Shown: piece after piece, positions 20,959 through 31,350 of the stretch
Numbering within the stretch: the stretch's first letter is position 1
How the letters are laid out: each line of letters begins with the position of its first letter
Notes under the pieces: model-generated
Told to the model about the DNA's origin: nothing
Database searches by the model: none
Seen by the model: only the letters and a program-made list of their open reading frames with translations
Origin: Fasciola hepatica
Lineage: Eukaryota > Platyhelminthes > Trematoda > Plagiorchiida > Fasciolidae
Reading direction: 5' to 3'
Assembly (NCBI GenBank): GCA_948099385.1
Contig: CANUEZ040000179.1
Coordinates: 11,984,001-12,048,000, forward strand
DNA: 64,000 nt
Program-made: the position numbers and the translations under genes

Positions 20959-21414
20959 TCATGGTACTGAGCAGGAGGAATATGTTAGCACGGAATATGC
21001 GTATTGACCTGCGGCGCAGAGGCAGTAGAGGTACAGTGTGAGACCTCTCCCAGAAACCAGATAGGTGGAGACGCACTCCTTTGTGAGCAATATAGCATTG
21101 GGAGCGTTTAGGTAGATAAGAAGTGCACGCTTGAATGAATGAAGTGAAGGGGCACTGCGTACACTGAGGAGTAGCTTATTCCAGATTTTGGAATAGGCTG
21201 ACAGAAAGAGCCGGGACTTCGGATTGAGGTTGGATTGAAGGACAGGGAGAGAAAAGGCAGGGGCAGGGGCAGGGGCGGTGAATGAGGCATAATAGGAAGT
21301 GCAGACTTGGTTATGAATTAGCTTAAAGAGAAAGACTGGGTTGAGTCTCATGCGGTGGATCCACAGAGGCTCAAGTTGTAGGAGCTCACAAGGCTGGCGA
21401 TATGTAGGGGCCAT
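20959..21414 (-). pseudogene. Non-LTR polyprotein C-terminal tail
   Basis: The minus strand reads CELLQLEPLWIHRMRLN then FLFKLIHNQ and SRLFLSAYSKIWNKLL. This matches, in order, the C-terminal tail at 17764-17976 and 40365-40577 (WLRRMKLN...FITAYSNLWSKLP) and 26793-27023. The open frame lasts 151 codons, but RT and endonuclease are absent. A short Ala-Pro repeat (near 21260) sits in it. Confidence 0.55.
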
Positions 21415-22369
21415 GGATACCCTTTTGAGCTTTTCGGTGAAAATACGCTGAACATTCTAAGAGATACAGTAGGGGGGCGTGGTCAGAGGCTGAAGGTAAT
21501 TGGACAGTATTCTAGGAGTGGCCCTACGTGTAAACGATACGTGAAGAGGTGACTGGCGGGTGGCAAGAAACATCGATGTGCCAGTAGTAGACAGCATTGA
21601 ATTCTGCATGAAATCACGGGAGAAACTAATATGGGGGCAAGATGGGGGCAGAGTGTATGACGTCATAACTGGATGTTGAAGTCAGCTATTGAACCATGTC
21701 AAATGAGAGAAACGAGACTGGATTTTTTGGTCCAAAATAGCCGAGACAGTGACGATGGGATCTGATATAGAAAAGAGTAAAGGTAATTTAAAAGACAACA
21801 AGGAGTGTTGGGTTATGTGCCATGCTTTTGCTATCAATTGGTGGACAGTGATGCATACAGATGTATATTTTTATATGGAGATATATGTGGTTGAACAGCG
21901 TGTAGGTACTCACGTAGCTTCTATGGCTTCTTTGAGGTTTATTGCAGTGCCGCGCACATGATATAACCAAATAACGATAATAAATCGTTGAGCAGATGAG
22001 GATTATTTACAGTATGTGAGAATTATTACAGTGGCCTTTGTAAAAGGGCAAACGTATCTGGAAGGACTTATTTCAGAGTGAATTTGGCGAGATTTGATAA
22101 GTAGGTAGAGAAAGGCAATCAGTGAAAGCACTCACGTTTTGAAAATGTTGATGGTGAATTTAAAAAAACGGTCAGCAATGAGAGGGAAAATGTCAAGTGA
22201 TCTTGGAGGGAAAGGTGGTTCGGAGAAGCAGAGTAACGACCTGAAAGTCAAGGCCTTTTTCGTTAGCCTGACTTTTGGTTATGTCAACGTTAAATTAGCG
22301 CAAAATAATTGTGGCAGAAAGGCGTTTATCTATGGCATGCATGAATGCATACTCTGACTGAGAGGATCT
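21415..22369. other. No recognisable gene
   Basis: Short open frames only, including one of 72 codons at 22139-22357 rich in Lys, with no domain I know. Confidence 0.3.
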
Positions 22370-24130
22370 AGTTTGCAAAGGGAGTTTGTTCCAGGTTCTG
22401 GGGTATGTGAGGAGAAAAATCTTTAGGCATAGAATGGTCCTTGCAGAGAGTACGGTAATCGTATACTGTCTGTTACGGAGTCAATACGCGGTATCCGAGG
22501 CGAAGCATAATTGTTTGGAAGAATAAGATTATTTGGTCAAAAACTTATACAGAATTGCCAGGTTGAGCTCGATGCGAAGAGGTGATAATGGTTATAGTTT
22601 GAGATATAAGCATCATTCTCCATGGTTAACGTGTGAAGACCACCCGGTAAGCTTCTTTGTGAGTCTCCTCTGAACATTCGTTAGTGACCGTCCAAGTATC
22701 CAGTTGGTACACTTTCGCGTTCTTTTCTGGATTCCATGACCCGTTGCAGTCAGCCCTCTGGATCCATAAGGCCTATCTTATATTACTCCTGCCTGAAATC
22801 GTTGACCATGTCAAGATGTCCGAAGCCTATTTCTTGAGTGGTCCACTCAAACACTACTCGGCTTTACTGCCTTACTTCGGTTACTGTGTGGTTCTCAAAT
22901 TTAAAATTTTGAATACCTCACATTGTTATGTATAGCTTTATTTTCTGATCTTGTCTTGTGCATGTGTCTTGACCACGGTCAAGAAATATACAATTATCAA
23001 TCATCAATCCTGTCGGATTTTTGAAAATTAGATGAAATTAAAAGGTAGTGTTCGGGAAGAGGCCTGACACATACCTTGCACATGTAAAGAATGCCTTCTT
23101 TAGCCGTAAAAGATCAGCACAGAATACCGGGACACTTCTCAGCCCTGCCGTTTGGAAGACAAAATTTCCAGAGAAGGTAAAAGAGGAAGAATAACTTAGG
23201 TCAAGGTCCCTTACTTAGGGCCGTCTGTCTCTGGGTGAACCACCGATGCGCAAATAACCTAGAAGAACCTGGCATTTGTAAGTAAAATGTGCGCTTATCG
23301 GCGGAGAATTTCACCACCCAGGCTGGGCACCATTCGTTGAAAGTGGCTAGGACAGTGAAGATTTTAGGGATGGTAGTACTGAGGTTGCCAGGGCAAAAAG
23401 TGTAGGCTATCTTAATGTCGCCCTCAATCAAGAACGGCTTGTCATTGGGTATTGTCGGAAACATATCATTTATGTATAGAAGAAAATGAAGGGGCCTAAA
23501 ACGCAGATATGAATGGCACCGCTAGTAATAGGTCTAGGGCTAGAGGTGTGCCCAATAAGCAAAACGACCTGTGAACGGTGATATCGGTAAGATGGGAATC
23601 AAGTGAGTGGTGGATTGATGATGCAAATGATTGCTGCCTTGGTAAAAGGTGGCGTTAGGTAACACGATCGAATGCGTTAGATAAGTCTAGATAAAGAGCA
23701 ACAGAAGATTTACCACTTTCAGCTGGGTTAGTGACGGTATTCAAAAAATAATAGTGACAATTCATGCAGGAACGTGAACGAAGAAACTAAGTTAATTGTC
23801 ATTAATAAGGTTGGGGCTTAGAAAGTAGTTATCAATGTGATCTGTAACTATTTTTCCATTATCCTGGATAAAATGGGGAATTGATTCATAGGGTAATAGT
23901 TGGACGTCTCACGTAAAGGTCCCTTTTCATGAACGGGAACGATTACCGAGCACTTCCAGTTAGCAGGTACGGTGCTTCCATTAAGTAAAAGAGTGAGGAG
24001 GTTGAACGGTAAGAGGAGGAGGCCCGGTCTGCCATCGACAAGGGCAACTGGCTGTGGGCCGTCGGGGCCCAATTGAATGGAGGATTTGCAATTGGATAAT
24101 AGCTTAGTACTAATCCTGGGATCAGAGGTA
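22370..24130 (-). pseudogene. Degraded non-LTR retrotransposon (RT core to tail), interrupted
   Basis: From right to left on the minus strand: NWKCSVIVPVHEKGPLRET (about 23900-23960) is RT motif 1-2 with an eroded NYRPIS box; then IKIAYTFCPGNL and FNEWCPAWVVKFSADK (about 23290-23400) is the segment after the YADD box; then near 22560-22620 a trace of the PLSPLRIELNLAILYKFL type is the tail. A plus-strand 3'-end fragment sits at 22684-22995 between the last two. Many stops and frame changes are present. Confidence 0.5.
22684..22995 (+). mobile_element. 3'-end fragment with TTGACC/GGTCAA hairpin (family D)
   Basis: The plus strand carries a translated trace HYSALLPYFGYCVV related to the minus strand at 24286-24678 (MTLLAYFGCCVI). 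It ends with CTTGACCACGGTCAAG, a 7-bp stem with a 2-base loop, followed by AAATATAC and short ATCA repeats. This looks like a 5'-truncated non-LTR 3' terminus inserted in the older minus-strand element. Confidence 0.5.
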
Positions 24131-24289
24131 TGGTAGAAGGGACAGAGTCAGTAAAAGGTAAACATTAGAAAGAGACAATGTTAGTGGATAAAGCTATGGC
24201 TGAGGCATAGAACGTTTCGAAGGCTTCGGCCATGCGAAGTGGCGAGTTGATTGACGAGTAACTATCCAGAATCAGGAGTTGGTAGTCAG

Positions 24290-24690
24290 TATTGAATCAA
24301 CGTTTCTAGATTCACGCAACAGAGGAAGAAGTTGAGATGTGAATTGATTTGAACTGTATATTTCTTGACCATTTCAATGCACATGCACAAGGCAAAATCA
24401 GAGAATACAGCATTACATGTCAATATGAGGTATTCACAATTTATAAATTTACGAATCACACAGCAACCGAAATACGCTAATAAAGTCATGTAGTTTTTGA
24501 GTGAACTAAAGTGGTAATAGTCGAAGCGAGAATTTCGAATCGGTTTCGAATTCGGTGAAGGCTGTGTGGATAGCTGGACAGACGTGTGATTGCTGATAAA
24601 AGCGATAATTTGACGGTCAACAAGGAGCAGCCGGGCGGAAGAGGTGCCAAAGAACAGGACTGAAAGTAAGGTACGCATAGAACTATCAAC
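24290..24690 (-). mobile_element. 3'-end fragment, family D, second copy
   Basis: On the minus strand the order matches 22684-22995: LAYFGCCVI, then TGCATGTGCATTGAAATGGT and CAAGAAATATAC. The hairpin is eroded (TTGA paired with TCAA). Upstream it continues into a sequence with no domain. Confidence 0.45.
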
Positions 24691-26100
24691 TTGCAGTCAG
24701 AGATACCAGCGATATATAGAACACTGATCCAGCATTGGGTAACTAATTGTGGGGGAGGCATGCGAATTAAATGCAAGTGAGTCAATGATGATAACAGAAC
24801 GTACCTTTTGTGCAGGTGATTACATTGTCATATGGAAATTCACATGAAGGTGAAAAGCTTCACTAGGATTTCAGTGAACTTTTGAAGAGCATGAATGGTG
24901 CATGGACGCATAACGGACTTTCAAACAAGAGCCGTCAAAGAAACAGATTAGAGGAGACAAACGCTACTGGTGCGGCTAGGCAAACGTTGGAAGAGTGTAA
25001 AGAAGAAGAAAATGAAGAAAAGAAAAACATTTCTCTTTTGCATGTGCGATAAAATTTATTAGCCAGATTCTGGTTGGATGCAGATGTCAGGTATTCTGTT
25101 TCATGAAGACCTTGTTTGCAGGTGATGGCAGGTAGACTGTTGAGGGTAGCAGGTAAGAAGGAGCTGGTTTGACGAAGTGGACAGCGGCGAGGGCTGGGTT
25201 TCGGTCATTGGTTTCGTACTGCAATGCGGAAAGAATTGAACTTTTGGAATGGATTATTGGGAATAGACGTTGAGCGGATGTGGATTGATCGTTGGTGTCA
25301 GGAATCACCTCTGCGGTCCGGTGAGACTTTCATGGGGGTTCGTTACTCCATGTACGGTGCCCCATGCAACTTCAGCAGGTGAGAGTGTGGGTTTAAACCA
25401 TTGATCAAATCGCCTAGTCCTTACCGTAATCCGGGATTGCCGTCGAGTTGGCCGATGGCTACACAAGTAACCAATGCGATCTGAAAGAGATCAGGAGTTA
25501 GGCAGCCGGGAGAGTGTTCCAGCTGTGGGTTATGATTATCGTTTTAATGGAAACCAGAAATTGAACATTTTATCTGAACAATAAGTTATCGTTCGGCTAG
25601 TGGGCCTGTCTATTAGAGATCCCTAGACGGAGGCTAGTAGCTTTCTAGGGCATTTGGATAATAGTAGAGATGCAGAGCGATGTCAGGTAGGCGGTGGATG
25701 AGGAGAGGGTGTCCGTTTGGGAACCAGAATTAAAACAGTAGTAGAGGGCATGATCTGGAAGAAGAATGGGAAAATAGGGAGGTAACAATCTGGTCAGTTC
25801 ATTAGCTGTGGTCGAGGGCGGCAAACAGTGAAAAGGAAGGAAAACTCTGGGTGTTAAGGTGAGGTTTTTTTATGTGAGAGAGCAAACGTGCTGGTATTCC
25901 GCGTGGTCATGAGAAACAAGAGATTTACGCATTCCAGTTGGAGTGGAGTCTTAACTTACCATGAGCATATGCGCAGGGAAGTGAGGCCTGGTTACTAAGG
26001 AATGGTCGTCTATGTGGCAAGACTCCAGTATACGAGGAAGGAGCAATAGAAGCAGGATGGGACGGTTGTGTTCTAGCCTGAGACGGAGGAATTAAGCAAA
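24691..26100. other. No recognisable gene
   Basis: 1.4 kb with only short open frames. I see neither a domain nor a clear match to another part of the window. Confidence 0.3.
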
Positions 26101-26560
26101 AGGGAGCACCTATCACCAAAGGACCGGGACGGTTTTTCTTCCTTTTTAATATATAGATGCAAATTATATTTTGAAATGGCACGATCTAGTGAGGAGGGAG
26201 GAAAAAAGTGAGTGGAGCATACCCAAGATATATACATATATATATAGCTGAACACGTGGGTGAGATCAGCAGACGGGTCATGGGAGAGAGGTGGGACGCA
26301 AAAGGCCGTGGCTCATTGGGGCTTATACTAATTAAGTGAGGGCAAGCACCTATCACTAAAGGACGGGATGGTTTTTTATTATGTTCATGCAAATTATGGT
26401 GTAAAATGGCACGATCTAATTAGGAGGGAGAATAGAAGTGAGTGGAACATACCCAAGGTATATATACGTATATTTCCGTAAACGTGGGTGCGATCATCAG
26501 ACGGGTCGTGAGAAAGCGGCCGAACGCAAAAGACGGTGGCATATTGCGGTCTAATGATCA
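26101..26560. repeat. Two tandem diverged ~235-bp units
   Basis: Unit 1 (about 26101-26340) and unit 2 (about 26341-26560) share AGCACCTATCAC, AAATGGCACGATCTA, GAGTGGAACATACCCAAGR and ACGGGTCRTG in order, at offsets of 230-241 bp. Minus-strand frames read RPLVIGA in both. Divergence is about 20% by eye, so the duplication is old. Confidence 0.75.
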
Positions 26561-26626
26561 AGGCAATCTTCATATGCTTGGCCTACTTTAACGTTCTCAC
26601 CGTCATGCTAATTACAGAAGATGAGT

Positions 26627-27023
26627 CTAGGATTCTGCGTAGTACCCCTTTAAATTGTATTGGAGTTCTACACGATCGCAGTGAGTCAGGAGGCTTATCC
26701 CAGAGGCTGGAGTGGATAACCGAAAAATATCTAGATCTGATTGAGAGTCTAGATTAGGGGGTTGTAATGGTGAATTGCCTATGACGGAGGGACTAGGGAG
26801 TCTCACTGGAGAAACCGAGTGGGTTATCAGATGAGTGGACTTTTGAGTGAAGGATGTTGGAGAGAAATGAGAGATTGAGCTTGATACCACGCAACCATAG
26901 GGGCTCAAGCTGGAGTGGTTCGCACCTGGCTCTGTAGTTAAGGTTGGGAGAGATGCCAAGTATTTTTTTGTTGAGTGAGCGTTGCACTTTCTCTATGTTT
27001 ACCCGGCCGGCCTTTCGCACCAA
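26627..27023 (-). pseudogene. Non-LTR polyprotein C-terminal tail
   Basis: The minus strand reads INIEKVQRSL-like (IEKVQRSLNKKILG) then CEPLQLEPLWLRGIKLNLSF. This is the KVQR...F..R..pl.L.pL..RR...dl tail motif after the RT thumb. It pairs with the endonuclease fragment just upstream (27190-27690) with the RT core deleted between them. Confidence 0.55.
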
Positions 27024-27189
27024 GGTAAATACTAGGGGTAGTATTCCAACAGCAACCTGGTGTGTGTCTTGAATATCAGGAGCTTACTTTGGATGACTTA
27101 ATGCGTTAGTTTCTTGGTCGCGAAGTCAAGTATAATCTTGTCGTAGAATAAGTGCGGAGAGGCGGCTTAGACGAACGAAAATCGAAACG

Positions 27190-27690
27190 TCCTTAGAATT
27201 ATGTTATTGCATGAGAATTTATAATACTTCTTGTGAAATGGTGAGAAACTGAAGCTTTTAAGATGCAGCCTGAATGGTATAGTACTGTTTGTTCAGCCAT
27301 TCGGAAAGTTGGAGAAGAAAACATTTGCATCACTCTGAGGGTCACTCGCGAGAACAGGGCCACTAGGTGGCAGATGGCAGATAACTTATTCATGTTCGCC
27401 TCCGGGGAAATTTTCCATTGCTGACACTTCTATCAGAGGCATATTGTAATTGTATATCATCTCTAGCATGTTCCTACTTTTGGAAGGCTCGACGACCTGT
27501 TCTGTCCAGCCACTAAGAAGAAACTAGTAACTAGTTCCACGAGATTGGGAGAAGCCGATAGGGTAGGCCAACAAGTTTTGCGGGAGATTAAGGTCATCCA
27601 CAATAAGCTTGGTTCCGGAAGGAAGAAAAGGGATCTAGTAAGTGGAAACAAGGAAATAGGAGAATTTGGCGGGCAATGACGCAGCCGATA
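27190..27690 (-). pseudogene. Non-LTR endonuclease (EEP) fragment
   Basis: On the minus strand one frame reads LIVDDLNLPQNLLAY (GDFNLP box with Gly to Asp and Phe to Leu changes), WTEQVVEPSKSRNMLEMIYN and NFPGGEHE before a stop and VIC. These are the metal-binding and SDH-type regions of the endonuclease of CR1/Jockey-like elements. The order (EN here, tail at 26627-27023) and the strand suggest one internally deleted element. Confidence 0.6.
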
Positions 27691-27875
27691 TGAAGAACAG
27701 TGACTCGGAGGCTGACAGTTAATCAGAGATAACCGGGAACAGAATCGAGCGCAGTATGTAAAAGAGCGGTCGTAGTGTACGTTTCCTTGACACAGGCTAA
27801 GCATCCACCACCACTCAGACTCAGCCTACTGGTCTCTAGACGGTTGTACCCCACTAGCGGTATGTAATATTATTT

Positions 27876-30430
27876 ATTATTATTATATATTCCGGATGCG
27901 CCCGAAGCGTGCTAGAATGCATGATCAGATGATTATAGTGAGGCCAGAATGAGAATTTACAAAAGGTACAACATGTGCTTGCGGAGTATCAAAGAGAGTG
28001 TTGCAGTGAACTAAAAAGGTAGTAATGCCCGGCAAGTTTGAAGTTCAGGGTCGAATGGTCAACCCGGCTGGCAATATTCGGAGTCGGCCAAAAAGGGGGA
28101 GTAAGTGCATGAATAGTACCGAAAATAATCACAACATAAGAAATTCCGGCTGAATCAAAGGGTATTTGGTATAAAAAAACTAAGAAATGAGAAAAAAAGA
28201 GTTCATTGCAGGTAATTAAAAAAGTCGTTTGCACGTAGCAGGGTGTGAAGAGTGTACGGATGGAAAACTCTTGTACAAGAATGGACCTTCAGATATAAAA
28301 GTCCATGAATGAACGGCTAGTGTGATGGCTGAGTCTAAAGTTGAGATGCCGGCGTCGCCAATCACGAGGAAAGTGACCAACAAACCCCGTGCATAAAATG
28401 GGCAATTTTAAGAGCTCTGGTGGAAGAAGTAGCCAGTGGTAAGGCGGTAAGTGTTCAGGGATTTATTTTCATTGATATATGCATGTCACGAACTAACAGC
28501 AAGGATATGAAGTTATGGCAGTAAGTCATAGTGGATGGCTTTCTGTGGTGATTGCAGGGGCGGATAGCGTGCAGAAGCAATAATGTAGCAGAGGGTAGAT
28601 AAATGACCTGATGACCATTTTGCTAAGCAGATCACACGGCAACCGTGAATCGCCAGCCGCGAAACCAATGAGTTTGGTACGAGAAACGAAAGCCGAACAC
28701 CGGATTCAGAACAAAATGAGACATTCGGCAGAGAAAGCAGTATAAATTAAATTTGAGCGTCAGGTGGTCGCCTAGCTCAGTGGCGAGCAAAGTCGGCCTC
28801 GTAGTTGAGACACGTAATCAAACACTGCAGAAAAAAGCACAGATGAAAAGTCAGAGTTTACAATAGGATAAAATAAGTGCCAACAGGGGACTATAGGCGA
28901 ACACTGAAATGGACTATAATGGAAATAACGCCCGGCAAATGGGAAACTCATTGTCGAGTAATCAGTTCAACTTTTTTGAGTGATGTCGGCTGAAGGTCTG
29001 GGGTACATGCGTGAGTGGTGTAGGAAATAATTACCACTAGTTGAAATCGGAACATATTCAAAAGGTATGTTGTTGGTCTTTATTAAGGGAGGAATTTATC
29101 GTGCGGAGTAGTATGAGTTACTTACGGGCCACGGAATATGAGAGGCATTTGGGTAGAAATCTCGTCGAAGCTTTCGGTGAATTCTTCACTTTACGACGGG
29201 TACGTCAAGTAGTATTGACATGGAAATATATCAGTCTGCAAAGACGGTGATACAAAAAGTGGTGGCCGTATACTGGAGAAATCAGATTTGTAGCAAACAA
29301 CTGCGTGTTTCGTGGGAAGGAGACTACCAGAGTGCCGGCGGTAGGAAACGGCCGGAGGAAAACAGGTGAGGGTTCAGCAAATTGTTAACATGATATAGGT
29401 TTGGTATGAAATGCCAAAGCGGAAGTGGGAGACAAAAGTACATGGACTGCTCGGTCACAGCAATTACACAGGTGTGTAGTTTTGCAAGAGCGACGATGGA
29501 GTAATTTACAGGTAAGCGTACGTCGATAGGTGAATGTTGTGTGGTGTGTACCAGGCAAAAATGACAGGTCAATAAAGCTGCCCAAGTAAATCGCAAAAAG
29601 CCGCAGCAGATCAACAAATGAGAAAGTAAAGTGTATCAGCCGGTGCAGATAGTGGTGGGATTCAGAGGCTGGATACAGGGTCAGTTTCGGTGGTATAACA
29701 CGAATGCAACATCTGGAGGATGAAGGAACTGCCAGAATGAGGTCGCAAAAGCGGTGATGTCATAGTAAGTAGATGGTGAGTGTAACACGTCTGGCGACCA
29801 ATTTGACAGGTGTAGCAAATGATGGTAACGGCGCGGCGATGCTGCATGGGAAGTGTATCGGAGACGTTCAGACATGGAGAGAATATTGTGATCTGCAAAA
29901 CTCGAATAACTCGATGCAATGGCATTGCGGAGATGATTTGATGGACTGATGAAGAGTGCAGGTAGTTACTAATCACTTCGCTGCCCACTGGAGGACTACC
30001 GAAAGATATGTCAGAGCCGGACATTCTTTTGTGGCCGACGAGGCAATGAACAGTGACAATAAATGTGCCAATGATTGAACAGTATTAGCAGGTTCTAACA
30101 TGGAACGGGCATGATGACGTATGGAGCAGAGGAATAGATAGACGTGTCACTCCAGGAAGGTAGGCAGGAAGTAACTGCCAAGGTTGGTGAGTGTTTGCGT
30201 AAGCAACAACTGCGTGCAGAGGAAAAGATAGCAGGTAGGGGTGAAATCTGTTCACTGATGCGAGCATAGATAGTGAAAGTTTGTGCCGGGCAGGATATAA
30301 TGTCAGTATAGAGGGCGTGCTGGAAGGGAAACCGGTAATAACTGGAGATGAAAGGAGCGAACGTTGACAATAGCTGCGTGAGCATAAAGGTAGAACTTGT
30401 AGTCGTTGGGAGTGGTCTCAAACCGCCAAG
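27876..30430 (-). mobile_element. Family C repeat, composite copy
   Basis: The 3' end at 27876-27935 has an ATT-rich tail and the CCGGATGCGCCCGAAGCGTG stem-loop. A second start of the same family lies near 28850-28950 (word GGATAAAATAAGTGC), so two copies may be joined. 29324-30024 matches the palindrome copy at 7131-7640, and 29940-30120 matches 48290-48450 inverted. Translated traces (RLRYTS, PSTYYDIT, CHFCLVHTTQ) have no known domain. Confidence 0.6.
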
Positions 30431-31350
30431 ATTTTGTTGTCAAGATGATGCCATAGTTATGCGTGAGAACAAATTTGTTAAGTGCTGGAGTTTGCCGGGG
30501 CTATAAATAGAGCTGAGTAGGCCTAACAATACGCTATTCATGGGAGGTGGTATGGGCACTTCAGGGGCAATTAAGTGGAAAAGAGACAAGCTATGGCTAC
30601 TGGAATGAGTGGAGGTCAAAGTTAAAGGGTAATATATGATGCTGAGGCTAGGCTAGGCTCGGAGGGGCGGTTACCCGCAGAGCGGAGGCAAAAGGTGCAG
30701 TGAGAGGGTCTGCTGAGAAGTAGAACATCTGGGCATAAAAGGAAGGGAAACGTCGGTGCAAGGGGAAAACCCCGTGTATTTCGGCTGGTCGATAGCAAAC
30801 AGGGGTGATTAGGAGCCGTTGAGAAATACCGGCTAGTTGGAACTGAGTATTGACCGAAGGTGAGGGTAAAGAGCATGGTTGAAAATGTTTGAAGAATAGG
30901 GGTGTGTAGGGTTAGACCAAACTGCAAGTTATAGGGGGTAGGGCAAGCTGGGGGTAGCCAAATATAGATCACTTAGTATCGAGGGCGGTGGAAGTGGTTG
31001 TCAGCTGGGTACTGCAACGTGAGGTGGGGGCGTGCTGAGGCCATATCTTAGTATTGGTAGGCAGCGTACGTGGCAGACTTGTAGAGACCACCGATGCATA
31101 GGGGCAAGAGGCACTTTCCGGGGTCGAAACCAGATTTGGAGAGCTAAGGCGAGACGGTTTAGGAGGAGACTGTTGGATGATAGAGAGGTTTGGGGGGAGG
31201 GTGGGAAGACTGGTGGGCCTATTCTTCTGGAAGGCGAGTAGTTTATCACCGAAGAGAAACGAGAGTGAGTTAGAGTCGCGGGTGTGCACAACAGGCGATG
31301 AGGTGTGAGAGCAGAGGGTATCTCTCCCGTGTAAGCCCCCTCACCACAGC
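30431..31350 (-). other. Probable 3' untranslated region of the CR1 at 31.35-34.4 kb, plus flank
   Basis: It follows the ORF2 stop on the minus strand and is pyrimidine-rich in that sense, as usual for such 3' regions. Frames here are low-complexity Pro/Ser/Thr. I cannot fix the 3' end. A natural candidate is near 30960-30980, after CTCGATACTAAGTGATC in minus sense. Confidence 0.4.
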
